Assembly (NCBI GenBank): GCA_900498245.1
Contig: LS998015.1
Coordinates: 2,438,550 to 2,502,549, forward strand
Reading direction: 5' to 3'
Length of the DNA stretch: 64,000 bases
From: Candidatus Zixiibacteriota bacterium
GTDB taxonomy: Bacteria > Zixibacteria > MSB-5A5 > GN15 > PGXB01
The position numbers were made by a program, and so were the translations under genes. This document shows, piece after piece, positions 44,604 through 53,666 of this stretch. The notes beneath the pieces were generated by a model. It saw only the letters and a list, made by a program, of their open reading frames with translations. It did no database searches and was not told the origin of the DNA. Numbering within the stretch: the stretch's first letter is position 1; every line of letters begins with the position of its first letter.

Positions 44604-47050
44604 AGTCGATGAGTGTCCTTTTTTCGACGCATCAGGGACTGAATTCCATATGTGCTCAGCACCGCCCCCACGATTATAAGTCCGAATAATGTGATCATCA
44701 GGCCCCGGTTATTCATTGCCTTATTATATTTAAAAATCACACGATTCGTTCCCGCCTTTAATGCGACTGCCCGGAAAGCGCCGTCGGCCCGAAGAATCGG
44801 CACTTTGGCGCCGCTGGCAAATGCCTCCCATGCAACATAGTAATTATCCGTGAGCACCAGGATGGTATTGCTCGTCAAGGTCGGAAATTCCACCACTACC
44901 GAATCGACCGCATGAGAAGTTATCTCCGCCGGGGGCAAAAGAGTATCCTGAGCGTTTATATCAAGGGGTGGGGTCTCCTCCAGAAAAACCTTTTTTCTCA
45001 GGTCGCTCTGGCCGGATAAAACCAGGGGATAAATATTCTTGCGTTCAGGAACGACCTCAAATCGATTCACCAGAAAGGCCCGGGGCAGGGCGTTGTCATT
45101 CCTGTAAAGCGAAATGGCGCCGAAATCTTTTTCCACGGTGAGCCGATTTGGTCCGAAATAGCCTACCGTATCCCTCATGCCCGAGCGGCCCAGAATGTAG
45201 CGGGCCCCTACCAAGTTGAGGAAATTGGGATTGCCCAGATTCGTCTTCGCCGGTCCCCCCAAAAGATCATCATACCATCGTAATTGATTTCCATGATATC
45301 CGACTACTACTTCGATATCAAAATAGGGCAGATAGTCATCCGGGACGGCCTGCATATTCATGACCCGGAAATGCCCCGGGAGAGTCTTGATATAATTTGA
45401 GATCACGCTCGGCGTAAACTGCTGCCGGTAATCATAAGTCTTGATAAATCGCGAATCGAACCGGAAACCGTCGATCATGATCAATAGCGGCAAAATCAGA
45501 AAAATATTTCGGCCGACTTTCCGTGAAAGATAAAGGGCAATGGCTGTCGCTGTCGCGGCGATGAGGAACGAGGCCACCCAGAACCCTGTTTTGATGTTGG
45601 GAAGATTCATCAATGCCACCTGCCACTTGGTGACATTGCCCTGGCCGATCGGCATGGATTTCAGGCCGCTGTAAAAAATCGAACTGTAAAATGAAAGCAT
45701 CCCCTCGCCCGCAATAGAAAATAAAAGGGCGAAAAATATTAAAAGACCGGTCCCCAGGAGCAGATATAGATTCATCCTCTTCTTAATGAGTGCCGACAAC
45801 TCCCTTCCCTTTTCCGTCAAAAATTGAATACCGATACCGGCCAGAAGTGCCATCGAGAAGAGAAATAGAAACATTATGGTGCTGGGAGCGCGCAGTGATT
45901 TTACATTGGGAATAACATAGTAAAAAATCTTAAACAGGGGCGTGGTGTCGCCCAGCGCATAGATAAGGGCAAATAGAGCCAGCCCCCCGAAGAAATAAGC
46001 CTCCTTCCTTCGCGAGAACAGAAGACCGAGTAAGCCGAGGAAAAGAGTGATGACCCCGGCATATTCCGAGTTGTCTTTGAAGAAGTTCTTTCCCCAGTAA
46101 TGATCATCCCGGCCACTGTCGACCCCGGCGAATTCCGGTACCACCAGCGAGAAGGCTTCCTCCGGATGCATCGACCACGATGTCGCCCAGTCATATCCGC
46201 GTTTGGTATCGGCCCGGGGGGAGTATTTTGTCGTATATATATATCCGGGATAAAATTGGATCGCGGATATAGCCAGACCGATAATAACCGCTGCAACCAG
46301 ATATCCCGCCGGTTTGGCCGTGGCCACCAGGGATCGGCTCTGTCGATAAAGAAATATCAATTTGAACAACCCATACAGCGCAATGGCCCAGAGCGCATAG
46401 TAAGATAATTGGGCATGCGGGCTCAGGATTATAACCCCTATCACCAAGCCTAAGAGCGCGAAATTCAAGATTGGCTTTTTTTCAAACGCCCTTTCCAGAA
46501 AGAGCATGGTCAGGGGGAACAGGGTGATAACAAAAATTTTGCCATCGTGTCCCGGCGCCACCAGTGAAACCAGCAAGCCGGAAAACATATAGGCGAAACC
46601 GGAAACGGTTGAGGCCACGCGCGACAGTTTAAATTGCCGCGCCGTCAGATACATGAAAATACCGGAAAGGAATATATGAATCACCAGATTCATTCCCAGC
46701 ATACGGAAGAAATTGCCGGTAAATTTCAAAATCGACAGCGGATAGAAAATGTCGCCGTGGAAGGCGTCGATAAACGGCATCCCCCCGAAAATGTAAGGAT
46801 TCCAAAGAGGAATGGAGCCGTGCAATTTGACATATTCGACATAAAAGTGCCTGAAAAATATGCCGGCGTTGATCATGTCCGAACCGGACAGCATCTGGTC
46901 GGAAAAGATAAAATCCCGAAACAGCAGTATCACCCCGACCAGCATGATCGTGATTACGGCCGGAAAATAATATTTAAAATTTTCCGGATCCCAGCCGGTC
47001 TTTCCCGGTCGATTTGAATGACCGGCACTTGAATCTTTTTTCTTGACCAA
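44600..47050 (-). CDS. YfhO-family integral membrane protein, putative sugar transferase
   Basis: A protein of 816 residues with about a dozen N-terminal helices and a large C-terminal exoplasmic domain (about 520-780), then a last helix (LMITLFGLIIVGAVLSTYG). It matches the YfhO family, for which roles in teichoic-acid or lipoteichoic-acid glycosylation have been shown in Bacillus and Listeria. An N-terminal loop with acidic and His residues (FIDAFHGDIFYPLSIL) agrees with GT-C enzymes. It is in the glycan cluster, next to GT2 genes. Confidence 0.87.
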   Translation of the reverse strand: MVKKKDSSAGHSNRPGKTGWDPENFKYYFPAVITIMLVGVILLFRDFIFSDQMLSGSDMINAGIFFRHFYVEYVKLHGSIPLWNPYIFGGMPFIDAFHGDIFYPLSILKFTGNFFRMLGMNLVIHIFLSGIFMYLTARQFKLSRVASTVSGFAYMFSGLLVSLVAPGHDGKIFVITLFPLTMLFLERAFEKKPILNFALLGLVIGVIILSPHAQLSYYALWAIALYGLFKLIFLYRQSRSLVATAKPAGYLVAAVIIGLAISAIQFYPGYIYTTKYSPRADTKRGYDWATSWSMHPEEAFSLVVPEFAGVDSGRDDHYWGKNFFKDNSEYAGVITLFLGLLGLLFSRRKEAYFFGGLALFALIYALGDTTPLFKIFYYVIPNVKSLRAPSTIMFLFLFSMALLAGIGIQFLTEKGRELSALIKKRMNLYLLLGTGLLIFFALLFSIAGEGMLSFYSSIFYSGLKSMPIGQGNVTKWQVALMNLPNIKTGFWVASFLIAATATAIALYLSRKVGRNIFLILPLLIMIDGFRFDSRFIKTYDYRQQFTPSVISNYIKTLPGHFRVMNMQAVPDDYLPYFDIEVVVGYHGNQLRWYDDLLGGPAKTNLGNPNFLNLVGARYILGRSGMRDTVGYFGPNRLTVEKDFGAISLYRNDNALPRAFLVNRFEVVPERKNIYPLVLSGQSDLRKKVFLEETPPLDINAQDTLLPPAEITSHAVDSVVVEFPTLTSNTILVLTDNYYVAWEAFASGAKVPILRADGAFRAVALKAGTNRVIFKYNKAMNNRGLMITLFGLIIVGAVLSTYGIQSLMRRKKDTHRL

Positions 47051-47099
47051 TTTATTGCTCCCGCATTACCGGTGACAGTTTAAAATGGGCCGACAACGG

Positions 47100-48044
47100 C
47101 TAATCTTTGACATGCTCGTCGATTTTATCCAGTTTCTTGCGCATCGCCGCCAGTTCTTCCCTGACCGCCGCCAGCCCCTCCGCCAGAAAACCAAGGATGA
47201 AGAGAGCCAGCCCGACACCTACTAACAGCATAACCAGATAAAGTAGGGGACGAAATCCTTCATACTGGACAAACCGCAAATATAGGGCTATCAGCCCAAC
47301 CAGGCCCCCCAGCAGGAGTGAGACGGAGCCGAAAAGCCCGAAAAATAGAAGCGGCTTTTTCAGCAGTGACAACTGGGCTTTCACCGCCAGCATATCAAGA
47401 ACCCCTATCGGAATCCTCCAGATTGAAAATTTCGATTTCCCCCATTTTCGCTCATAGAGCGGTATTTTCACTTCGGCAATGTGATGGCCCTTATCAGCCG
47501 CCAATACCACCAGATAGCGATGCCAGTCGCGGCGCAAAAAAATGTTCTTCAGCACATCGGCCTTGAAGGCTTTGACAGCGTTGAGGTCATGCACCTTTAG
47601 ATTGAAAATTTTCCGAGACAGATAATTATACACGGTTGACACAAATCTCTTCTTATATTTCCCCTGCTTCCAGCCGGTCACCAGGTCGGCGCCATGAAAA
47701 ATCGGCTCTACCAGTGTCGGGATATCCTCGGGCAAATATTGCAGATCGGCCGGATAAAAAACATAAATCTCCCCTTCCGCGGCCGCGAAGCCGGTCTGTA
47801 GCGCCTCGGTCAGCCCCAGATTGTAGGGATGCCTCCGGTACTTAATAAATGGATAGATCTTTGAGGCCTCTATAATTTTTTCATAGGTTCCGTCACTTGA
47901 CCCATCATCGATCAGCACCAATTCGAACCGCAAATTGCTGCGGCCGGTCATTTCCCCGAACAGCCGGCAGAATTCCCCGACATTACCCTCCTCATTGAAG
48001 GCCGGGACTATGACCGAAATAAGACTATTCTTCATCACTGACAT
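47100..48044 (-). CDS. Family 2 glycosyltransferase with C-terminal membrane helices
   Basis: A protein of 314 residues. GT-A motifs are ISVIVPAFNEEGNVGEF, VLIDDGSSDGTYEKII and FYPADLQYLPEDIPTLV. Two helices near 235-265 and 270-295 anchor it, like ArnC/GtrB-type undecaprenyl-phosphate sugar transferases. A Lys-rich coiled coil closes the protein. A later in-frame ATG (residue 4) may be the true start. It overlaps the GT39 gene by 20 bases. It could produce a second lipid-linked sugar donor. Confidence 0.88.
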   Translation of the reverse strand: MSVMKNSLISVIVPAFNEEGNVGEFCRLFGEMTGRSNLRFELVLIDDGSSDGTYEKIIEASKIYPFIKYRRHPYNLGLTEALQTGFAAAEGEIYVFYPADLQYLPEDIPTLVEPIFHGADLVTGWKQGKYKKRFVSTVYNYLSRKIFNLKVHDLNAVKAFKADVLKNIFLRRDWHRYLVVLAADKGHHIAEVKIPLYERKWGKSKFSIWRIPIGVLDMLAVKAQLSLLKKPLLFFGLFGSVSLLLGGLVGLIALYLRFVQYEGFRPLLYLVMLLVGVGLALFILGFLAEGLAAVREELAAMRKKLDKIDEHVKD

Positions 48045-50175
48045 CTTTTAAATTCAAAATATTAGCTATGTCCACATTAAGCCGTTCCGATTCCGGATCG
48101 AATCCGCGGGCTTTCTCCAGTTCCTCTAATCCTTTCACCCTGTATTCGGATTGCCCGGATTCTCGAAACATTCTAATATAGAACGCCCCCAATGCCAAAT
48201 GCAAGTGGAAATCGGTCGGCGAAAAGGCGATTGCTTTCTTATAAAAATATTCGGCTTCTTCATACATCTTGAACTCTCCCGCCATCCGGGCCGAAATATA
48301 ATTGGCGGAAAGATTGTCGGGATTTTTCAATTGAAATCTCTTCATATAATAGTGACCGGAATCGATTTTATTTTGCACGTAGTTTTGGAGGGCGATTTCA
48401 TAATAGGACCAGTGATACTGGTTGGCCTCGAGATTCCCGGTAAGACCGGCCACCCGAAATAACTTCACTTTTCTCCCTCCGACATAATAATGAGCCACGA
48501 AACGGGCGCTGTCCATTATCTGGGGGTAGTCCTTCCGGGCGGTCTCTTCATTTGACTTATCGACCAGTATATGGGTTATCGGATAGCGCCGGAAAAAAGC
48601 GGTATCGACATTGGCCACACCGAACATATGAATGAAGTTGAAAAACCTATTTTCCTGGGTGAAATCGGCGGCATACGGCCCGGAAATCACCGCCTCCGGC
48701 GAAAGAATCAGCGACAGGTCCCGGGAATTGGCGACCGTGCAGAAGGTGGCCCGGCCCGACCAATTCAGGTAATTAATGCTTCCCGGGATAAGTATTGCCA
48801 GAACTGTCAAGAGCACCACTCCGCGCCGAATATTCATCGCTTTAAGGAATCCTTTTATCGGAAGAAATTTCCATCCCACAAGGATTATGCCGGTGGCGAC
48901 GGCCGCGGCCCCGATAAATATATACGGTTCCGTGCTCAAATAAAAACTGGCTTCCGATGTCTCGGCATACGGCCGAAGCAGTTGATACATTGGTACCATC
49001 AGCGCCGCCATCAAGACAACCGGGAATAATCTATATGCTTTTGTCTCAATTCCCTTAACTGTCTGGCTGAGAAGACGAGTCATGAATATTCCTGCCAGAC
49101 TGTAAATAGGATATATCAAAAGCGTCTGGTACCGAAGCGGCCGGTAATTCCAGATCATAAGGGCCCCATAAGCCCCGCCTATCATCGCAATCAGGAAAAC
49201 CATCCCCGGATTGATACCATATAATTTTTTGCGCCAGTTTTCACGGCGGCCCGCCCGATAGAGAAACAGCACTATCATGCCCCAGGCCAGAAACGCCGCC
49301 ATCGGCATCCGCCCGAATAATTCGCTCTTGAAACCGAAAGTGACATATTTGTAAAGAAAATCGGCGAATGATTCGAACGCCTTGGGGGCGCCGTAGAGAC
49401 TTATGGCCTGCTCTTCGACATATCCCGTGACCGAGCGCGCCATCGGCAGATAACTGAAATAGAGCCAAAATACTCCCACCACGGCAAAACCCAATATAAA
49501 TGACAGGTATTTCTTAAGGAACCCCCTTAAATCCGGTTTGAAGTCATGGAAATATTGATATATAGCGAAGCAGGCGAATGGGAAGAGATAGATAACGCCG
49601 ATGATTTTGCTGAAGAATATCCCTGCCCCCAAAAAGAGCCCCGCTGTCAGGCCCGCGGCATAGTGACGGCTGTAAAGCATGATGACGAATGCCAGAGCGG
49701 CAAAAAAATTCATGCTGTTTTCAAGAAACGACAACCGGCCATAAAATATCTGATTGTAATCAAGGGAAATGAATATCAGGAAGAAAAGCGAAGCGACATT
49801 TCCGGCCATTTTACGCACCGCGAAATAAAATAGGACGATTGTGGAAAATGAGAAGATTAATCCGACCGCATTTCCCTGGGCAAAACCGACCCCGAATAGC
49901 TTAAAAACCAGCATCGCCAGGACGGTGGTAACCGATTTAAGGAAAAATATTAGGCGAAAATCATGCAGAGGGTTAAAGGCCCCGAAAAGAACAAAATTGC
50001 GGGCGTATGATGTATACTGGGCCGGGTCGGTATAGACATCCTGGCTGGTCGTTAATCCCGGCGGCGGGTCGGCCGAGAGATGATTGAGCCGAATCAGAAG
50101 GGCGGTCACGATTAATAGCAGAAAGGCGATTATCTCCAGCCGCCGCGGAATTTCAAACCTTAATTTATCTTCCAA
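48025..50175 (-). CDS. GT39-like polyprenyl-phosphate-dependent glycosyltransferase with TPR tail
   Basis: A protein of 716 residues. An N-terminal GT-C domain with about a dozen helices (LEIIAFLLLIVTALLIRL) contains DPAQYTSYARNFVLFG near residue 50, where the family places an essential Asp. From about 580 to 700 it has TPR-like repeats (MYEEAEYFYKKAIAFSPTD and LEELEKARGFDPESERLN). Such proteins transfer a sugar from a polyprenyl-linked donor to proteins or lipids on the outer face of the inner membrane. It overlaps the DegT gene by eleven bases. Confidence 0.85.
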   Translation of the reverse strand: MEDKLRFEIPRRLEIIAFLLLIVTALLIRLNHLSADPPPGLTTSQDVYTDPAQYTSYARNFVLFGAFNPLHDFRLIFFLKSVTTVLAMLVFKLFGVGFAQGNAVGLIFSFSTIVLFYFAVRKMAGNVASLFFLIFISLDYNQIFYGRLSFLENSMNFFAALAFVIMLYSRHYAAGLTAGLFLGAGIFFSKIIGVIYLFPFACFAIYQYFHDFKPDLRGFLKKYLSFILGFAVVGVFWLYFSYLPMARSVTGYVEEQAISLYGAPKAFESFADFLYKYVTFGFKSELFGRMPMAAFLAWGMIVLFLYRAGRRENWRKKLYGINPGMVFLIAMIGGAYGALMIWNYRPLRYQTLLIYPIYSLAGIFMTRLLSQTVKGIETKAYRLFPVVLMAALMVPMYQLLRPYAETSEASFYLSTEPYIFIGAAAVATGIILVGWKFLPIKGFLKAMNIRRGVVLLTVLAILIPGSINYLNWSGRATFCTVANSRDLSLILSPEAVISGPYAADFTQENRFFNFIHMFGVANVDTAFFRRYPITHILVDKSNEETARKDYPQIMDSARFVAHYYVGGRKVKLFRVAGLTGNLEANQYHWSYYEIALQNYVQNKIDSGHYYMKRFQLKNPDNLSANYISARMAGEFKMYEEAEYFYKKAIAFSPTDFHLHLALGAFYIRMFRESGQSEYRVKGLEELEKARGFDPESERLNVDIANILNLKDVSDEE

Positions 50176-51268
50176 AGAATTCCCTTATTTTCGATGCCAC
50201 ATATTCTATCTGATCGTCGGGCAATTCCGGATAGATCGGCAGAGACAAAATCTGATCGGCCAATCGCTCCGTGACAGGGAAATGACCCGGCTTAAAGCCG
50301 GCTTTCAAATAGGCTTGCTGTTTATGAATAGGTATCGGGTAATGTATGAGTGTCGGGACGCCGGATTCCGCCAAAAATTGCTGCAGGGCATCCCGGCGCT
50401 CGGTTTCTATGACAAAAAGGTGATAGACTTGATAATAATCCGCTGTTTCCGATGGGACCACGATCGGGATCCCTTTCAGAATCTCGCGATATTTGGTCGC
50501 CACCCGATTCCGTTCTCTGTTCCATTTTTCGAGATATTTTAGTTTAACCCCCAGAACCGCCCCTTGAATCCCCTCCATCCGGGCATTGTAGCCGATAATA
50601 TCATGAAAGTATTTCTTCTCCGACCCGTGATCCCTCAGCATCCGGATTTTGCGGGCCAATTCTTTTTCGGATGTTACCACCGCTCCCCCCTCGCCATAGG
50701 CCCCCAGATTTTTGCCCGGATAGAAAGAGAATGCGCCGGCTGTTCCATATGAGCCGGCCGGTTTCCCTTTAAATGTCGCCCCATGGGCCTGACAGGCATC
50801 TTCAAGAACAGCCAGGCTATGCTTTCGGGCAATTTCGTCTATCCTCTCCATATCAACCATCCGGCCGAATAAATGAACCGGAATAATGACTTTGGTTTTG
50901 GCGGTCACGGCTTTTTCAACAAGGTTTAAATCAATATTCCTGGTTTCGGGATCAACATCGACCAGAATCGGAGTGGCTCCGGTATATATAATCGCGGCCG
51001 CAGTCGCAATAAAAGTATTGGCCGCAGTTATAACTTCGTCGCCGGGTCCGATCTCAAGGGCTTTGAGGGTCAGGAATAAAGCCGACGTTCCCGAATTGAC
51101 CGCGATGGCCTCTCCGCAACCGCAGAATCGGGCAAAATCCTCTTCAAATTTGGCCACCGACGGCCCCAGGACAAAAGACGATGTCCCTATCACGCGGCCG
51201 ATGGCGTCATCGATCTCCGGTTTGATAGAGATATATTGGCTTCTTAAATCTAGAAAATTAATCTTCAT
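50165..51268 (-). CDS. DegT/DnrJ/EryC1/StrS-family PLP-dependent sugar aminotransferase
   Basis: A protein of 367 residues. The family pattern is DDAIGRVIGTSSFVLGPSVAKFEEDF, AVNSGTSALFLTLKAL and ANTFIATAAAIIYTGA, followed by EDACQAHGATFKGKPAG. The PLP Lys is in GAFSFYPGKNLGAYGEGGAV. It makes amino sugars from a nucleotide-linked keto-sugar using glutamate. As the first gene of the glycan operon, it probably supplies a 3- or 4-amino-deoxy sugar to the downstream transferases. Confidence 0.92.
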   Translation of the reverse strand: MKINFLDLRSQYISIKPEIDDAIGRVIGTSSFVLGPSVAKFEEDFARFCGCGEAIAVNSGTSALFLTLKALEIGPGDEVITAANTFIATAAAIIYTGATPILVDVDPETRNIDLNLVEKAVTAKTKVIIPVHLFGRMVDMERIDEIARKHSLAVLEDACQAHGATFKGKPAGSYGTAGAFSFYPGKNLGAYGEGGAVVTSEKELARKIRMLRDHGSEKKYFHDIIGYNARMEGIQGAVLGVKLKYLEKWNRERNRVATKYREILKGIPIVVPSETADYYQVYHLFVIETERRDALQQFLAESGVPTLIHYPIPIHKQQAYLKAGFKPGHFPVTERLADQILSLPIYPELPDDQIEYVASKIREFFGR

Positions 51269-51295
51269 AAATACCCATTCCAGTTAATCTTCTGC

Positions 51296-51324
51296 AAAAT
51301 AAGCAAACGAAATTCTTAAGTCAA
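51296..51324 (-). promoter_or_regulatory. Promoter of the glycan operon
   Basis: TTGACT and TATTTT are 17 bases apart and end 27 bases before the DegT ATG. It faces away from the DNRLRE lipoprotein gene. Confidence 0.6.
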
Positions 51325-51496
51325 GAATGAGCCCCGCGGATCTTCCCACCTCTAAGACGCTGTCCAGAATGCCTTCCGAAAAAAAATAATGGATTAATTT
51401 AGTATTTTTTTCAATTAAAATATTACTTTATCGTATATATTTTTGAAAGTTTCCTTAGGCGGGAATTTTTAAGACGATTCATTCTTTCATACCTCA

Positions 51497-51530
51497 GGGG
51501 AAGGCCTCTTGCACGAGCGGGGGGCCTTTG
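51497..51530 (+). other. Hairpin in the divergent spacer
   Basis: AAGGCC and GGCCTT arms enclose an inner CTC/GAG stem, with G runs on one side and TTTGTT after it. It resembles a weak terminator on the + strand but no ORF precedes it. The rest of 51325-51690 is AT-rich and shows no gene; a short untranslated RNA ending here is possible. Confidence 0.3.
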
Positions 51531-51690
51531 TTATGCCCGCCAGTGGTGTCACGACGAATTAAGGCGGTTAGATGCGGGGTTACTCGGGAATTTGAAAAGA
51601 TTTGAAATTTTTATGCAAATCTATGCACAGAAACAACATCGCCATATTTGTATGTTATTATCATTCAAATGGTTACGCTACAAAGAAGGT

Positions 51691-51707
51691 GTGGCACGGA
51701 CTTTGCT
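51691..51707 (+). promoter_or_regulatory. Sigma-54 (-24/-12) promoter for the DNRLRE lipoprotein
   Basis: The site TGGCACG-N4-TTGCT matches the sigma-54 consensus at every key base. GG and GC are separated by exactly ten bases. Transcription should start near 51718, giving a ~75-nt leader to the lipoprotein ATG, which has a strong AGGAGG site. Confidence 0.8.
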
Positions 51708-51793
51708 CGCTGAGGATTGTTTAATACCTATTTTTTGAAAGTGCAGAATTCTAAGGAGTTGAAATAATAACACTTAATCAATCAGGAGGTTTT

Positions 51794-52879
51794 ATGGCAC
51801 GTCTGACGAAAATTATGGCCATCTTTGCGGTTTTGGCTATAATCGTAGTAGGTTGCCAGAATCAGCCGAACAGCACGCTTTCTCCGACTTCTTCTGCAGT
51901 CCCCAATATGGCCCCTAAGTTCATTCTTCCGGCGGGCGCGACTCTCGATTCGGCCATATTTTACATCTTTGTCCAGACTCCCACCAATCAGCCGGTCTAT
52001 CTTTATCGCGTGACCCAGGATTGGGCCGAAATGACCGTCACGTGGAACAATTTCGGCAGCAGCATTGCCCCCGGCGCGTATGGATCATTCATGGCTGACG
52101 CTCAAACCTGGCGTTCCGTGGATATCACAGCTCTGGCCGCGGAATGGTTTAATGGCACCTATCCGAATTACGGTTTCCTGTTGAAACAGCTTGATGAGCA
52201 ATACCCGCGGACCGTCTATCGCAGCCGCGAAAATGTCGCCCTTCAGCCCTATCTGAAGGTCTGCTACACTCTCGATGGCGGCGAAGTTTGCACTCAGGAA
52301 CTTCCGATTGCCGATGCTGAAATCAATCAGCTCTATCCGAATGATAACTTCGGCTCGCTCATTCTCCTCTATACCGGATGGAATTCTCCGACTTCACTGG
52401 AGAAGCAGACTCTGGTGAAATTCGATTTTGAAGCCACCCCTCCTCCCCCTCCTCCGGATCTTGGCTGCACCTTAACCATCGGCTTCTGGAAAAACCATGC
52501 CGGCTTCGGCAAGCAGGCCAATATGGTTTCCCCGCTTCTTCCGATCTGGCTCGGTACTTCCGGCGGTCCCAAGAGCATCAATGTAACGACCAATCTGATC
52601 GCCTACAATATTCTTTCTCAGAATGTCTATGGAACTGCTTCCAACGGCATTACCAAATTGTATGCTCAGTTACTGGGCGCCAAGTTGAATCTGGCCAGCG
52701 GCGCTTCCGATGAACCTATCCATACTCTCATCATGGACGCCGATGCCTTCTTGGCGAATTATAATTATCTCGACTGGACCACCCTGACCCCGACACAGCA
52801 GCAGCAGGTGCTGGATTGGCAGGGAACCCTTGATAATTATAACAACGGTTTGGAGGGTGTTCCGCATTGCTCCGACTGA
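51794..52879 (+). CDS. DNRLRE-domain lipoprotein with C-terminal FWKNH domain
   Basis: A protein of 361 residues. The lipobox VVGCQNQ follows a signal helix, so it is lipid-anchored. Residues ~45-215 match a DNRLRE fold (ATLDSAIFYIFVQ, VYLYRVTQDWAEMTVTWNN, WRSVDITALAAEWFNG), common in extracellular adhesive or structural proteins of this size. A six-proline linker (TPPPPPPD) leads to a domain starting CTLTIGFWKNHAGFG, a recurring C-terminal module of unknown function in surface proteins. A strong AGGAGG site precedes the ATG. Sigma-54 control suggests on-demand expression. Confidence 0.85.
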   Translation: MARLTKIMAIFAVLAIIVVGCQNQPNSTLSPTSSAVPNMAPKFILPAGATLDSAIFYIFVQTPTNQPVYLYRVTQDWAEMTVTWNNFGSSIAPGAYGSFMADAQTWRSVDITALAAEWFNGTYPNYGFLLKQLDEQYPRTVYRSRENVALQPYLKVCYTLDGGEVCTQELPIADAEINQLYPNDNFGSLILLYTGWNSPTSLEKQTLVKFDFEATPPPPPPDLGCTLTIGFWKNHAGFGKQANMVSPLLPIWLGTSGGPKSINVTTNLIAYNILSQNVYGTASNGITKLYAQLLGAKLNLASGASDEPIHTLIMDADAFLANYNYLDWTTLTPTQQQQVLDWQGTLDNYNNGLEGVPHCSD

Positions 52880-52906
52880 TGTCCGACATCATAGGACATA
52901 ATATTT

Positions 52907-52939
52907 ATGCCCGCAGGTTTCAGCCTGCGGGCATTTTTA
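52907..52939 (+). terminator. Strong intrinsic terminator of the lipoprotein gene
   Basis: ATGCCCGCAGG and CCTGCGGGCAT are perfect 11-base arms around TTTCAG, followed by TTTTTAT. It lies 27 bases after the stop and separates this gene from the converging tag gene. Confidence 0.92.
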
Positions 52940-52975
52940 TTTGAAGAAATTTCAGGAACTCAAATTGTCGGACAA

Positions 52976-53566
52976 TTATCCGCGCCGCTTCCGCTTCTGT
53001 ACTTCCTTATGCCGGAAACAATCCACGACATGATCATTCACCATCCCCGCCGCCTGCATGAAAGCATAACATATGGTCGGACCGACAAAAGAAAAACCCC
53101 GTTTTTTGAGATCTTTGCTCATCGCGATAGATTCCTCCGTAATCGCCGGAATGCCCTTAATGGTTTCGAAGCGGTTGATTATCGGTTTGCCGCCCACAAA
53201 GGACCAGATATAACGGTCGAATGTGCCAAATTCCTTTTTTACTTTAAGAAAAGCCCGGGCATTTGTCACAATTGACTCAATCTTCTTTCTGTTCCGGATA
53301 ATTCCTTCATTTATCAGCAATTTTTCCATCCGGCGCTTATCATAGCGGGCAATTTTGACGGCATCGAAATTATCCAGCGCGGCCCTATAGTTCTCGCGTC
53401 TCTGCAATATCGACGCCCACGTCAGCCCGGCCTGCATTCCGTCAAGAATCAGAAATTCAAACAATTTGCGATCATCATGAAGCGGCGTGCCCCACTCGGT
53501 GTCATGATATTTTATCATGAGCGGACTTCCCGGCCAGGGACAGCGCGTCTTAACTTTGCCTGTCAT
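52976..53566 (-). CDS. tag: DNA-3-methyladenine glycosylase I
   Basis: A protein of 196 residues from the ATG giving MTGKVKTRCPWPGS, in line with the normal Tag N-terminus; an upstream in-frame start would add 20 unrelated residues. It removes 3-methyladenine from alkylated DNA. Zinc ligands are visible as RCPW, KYHDTEWG and NDHVVDCF. The recognition segment is EFLILDGMQAGLTWASILQ. It converges with the lipoprotein gene. Confidence 0.95.
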   Translation of the reverse strand: MTGKVKTRCPWPGSPLMIKYHDTEWGTPLHDDRKLFEFLILDGMQAGLTWASILQRRENYRAALDNFDAVKIARYDKRRMEKLLINEGIIRNRKKIESIVTNARAFLKVKKEFGTFDRYIWSFVGGKPIINRFETIKGIPAITEESIAMSKDLKKRGFSFVGPTICYAFMQAAGMVNDHVVDCFRHKEVQKRKRRG

Positions 53567-53666
53567 CGCTATCAAGTCTTCTATTATTTCGGTTATTTCA
53601 GGAAATGATAGGCATATCAAGGGCATTAATCAATATAATTACCTCTATTTCCGGCCCGAATATGAT

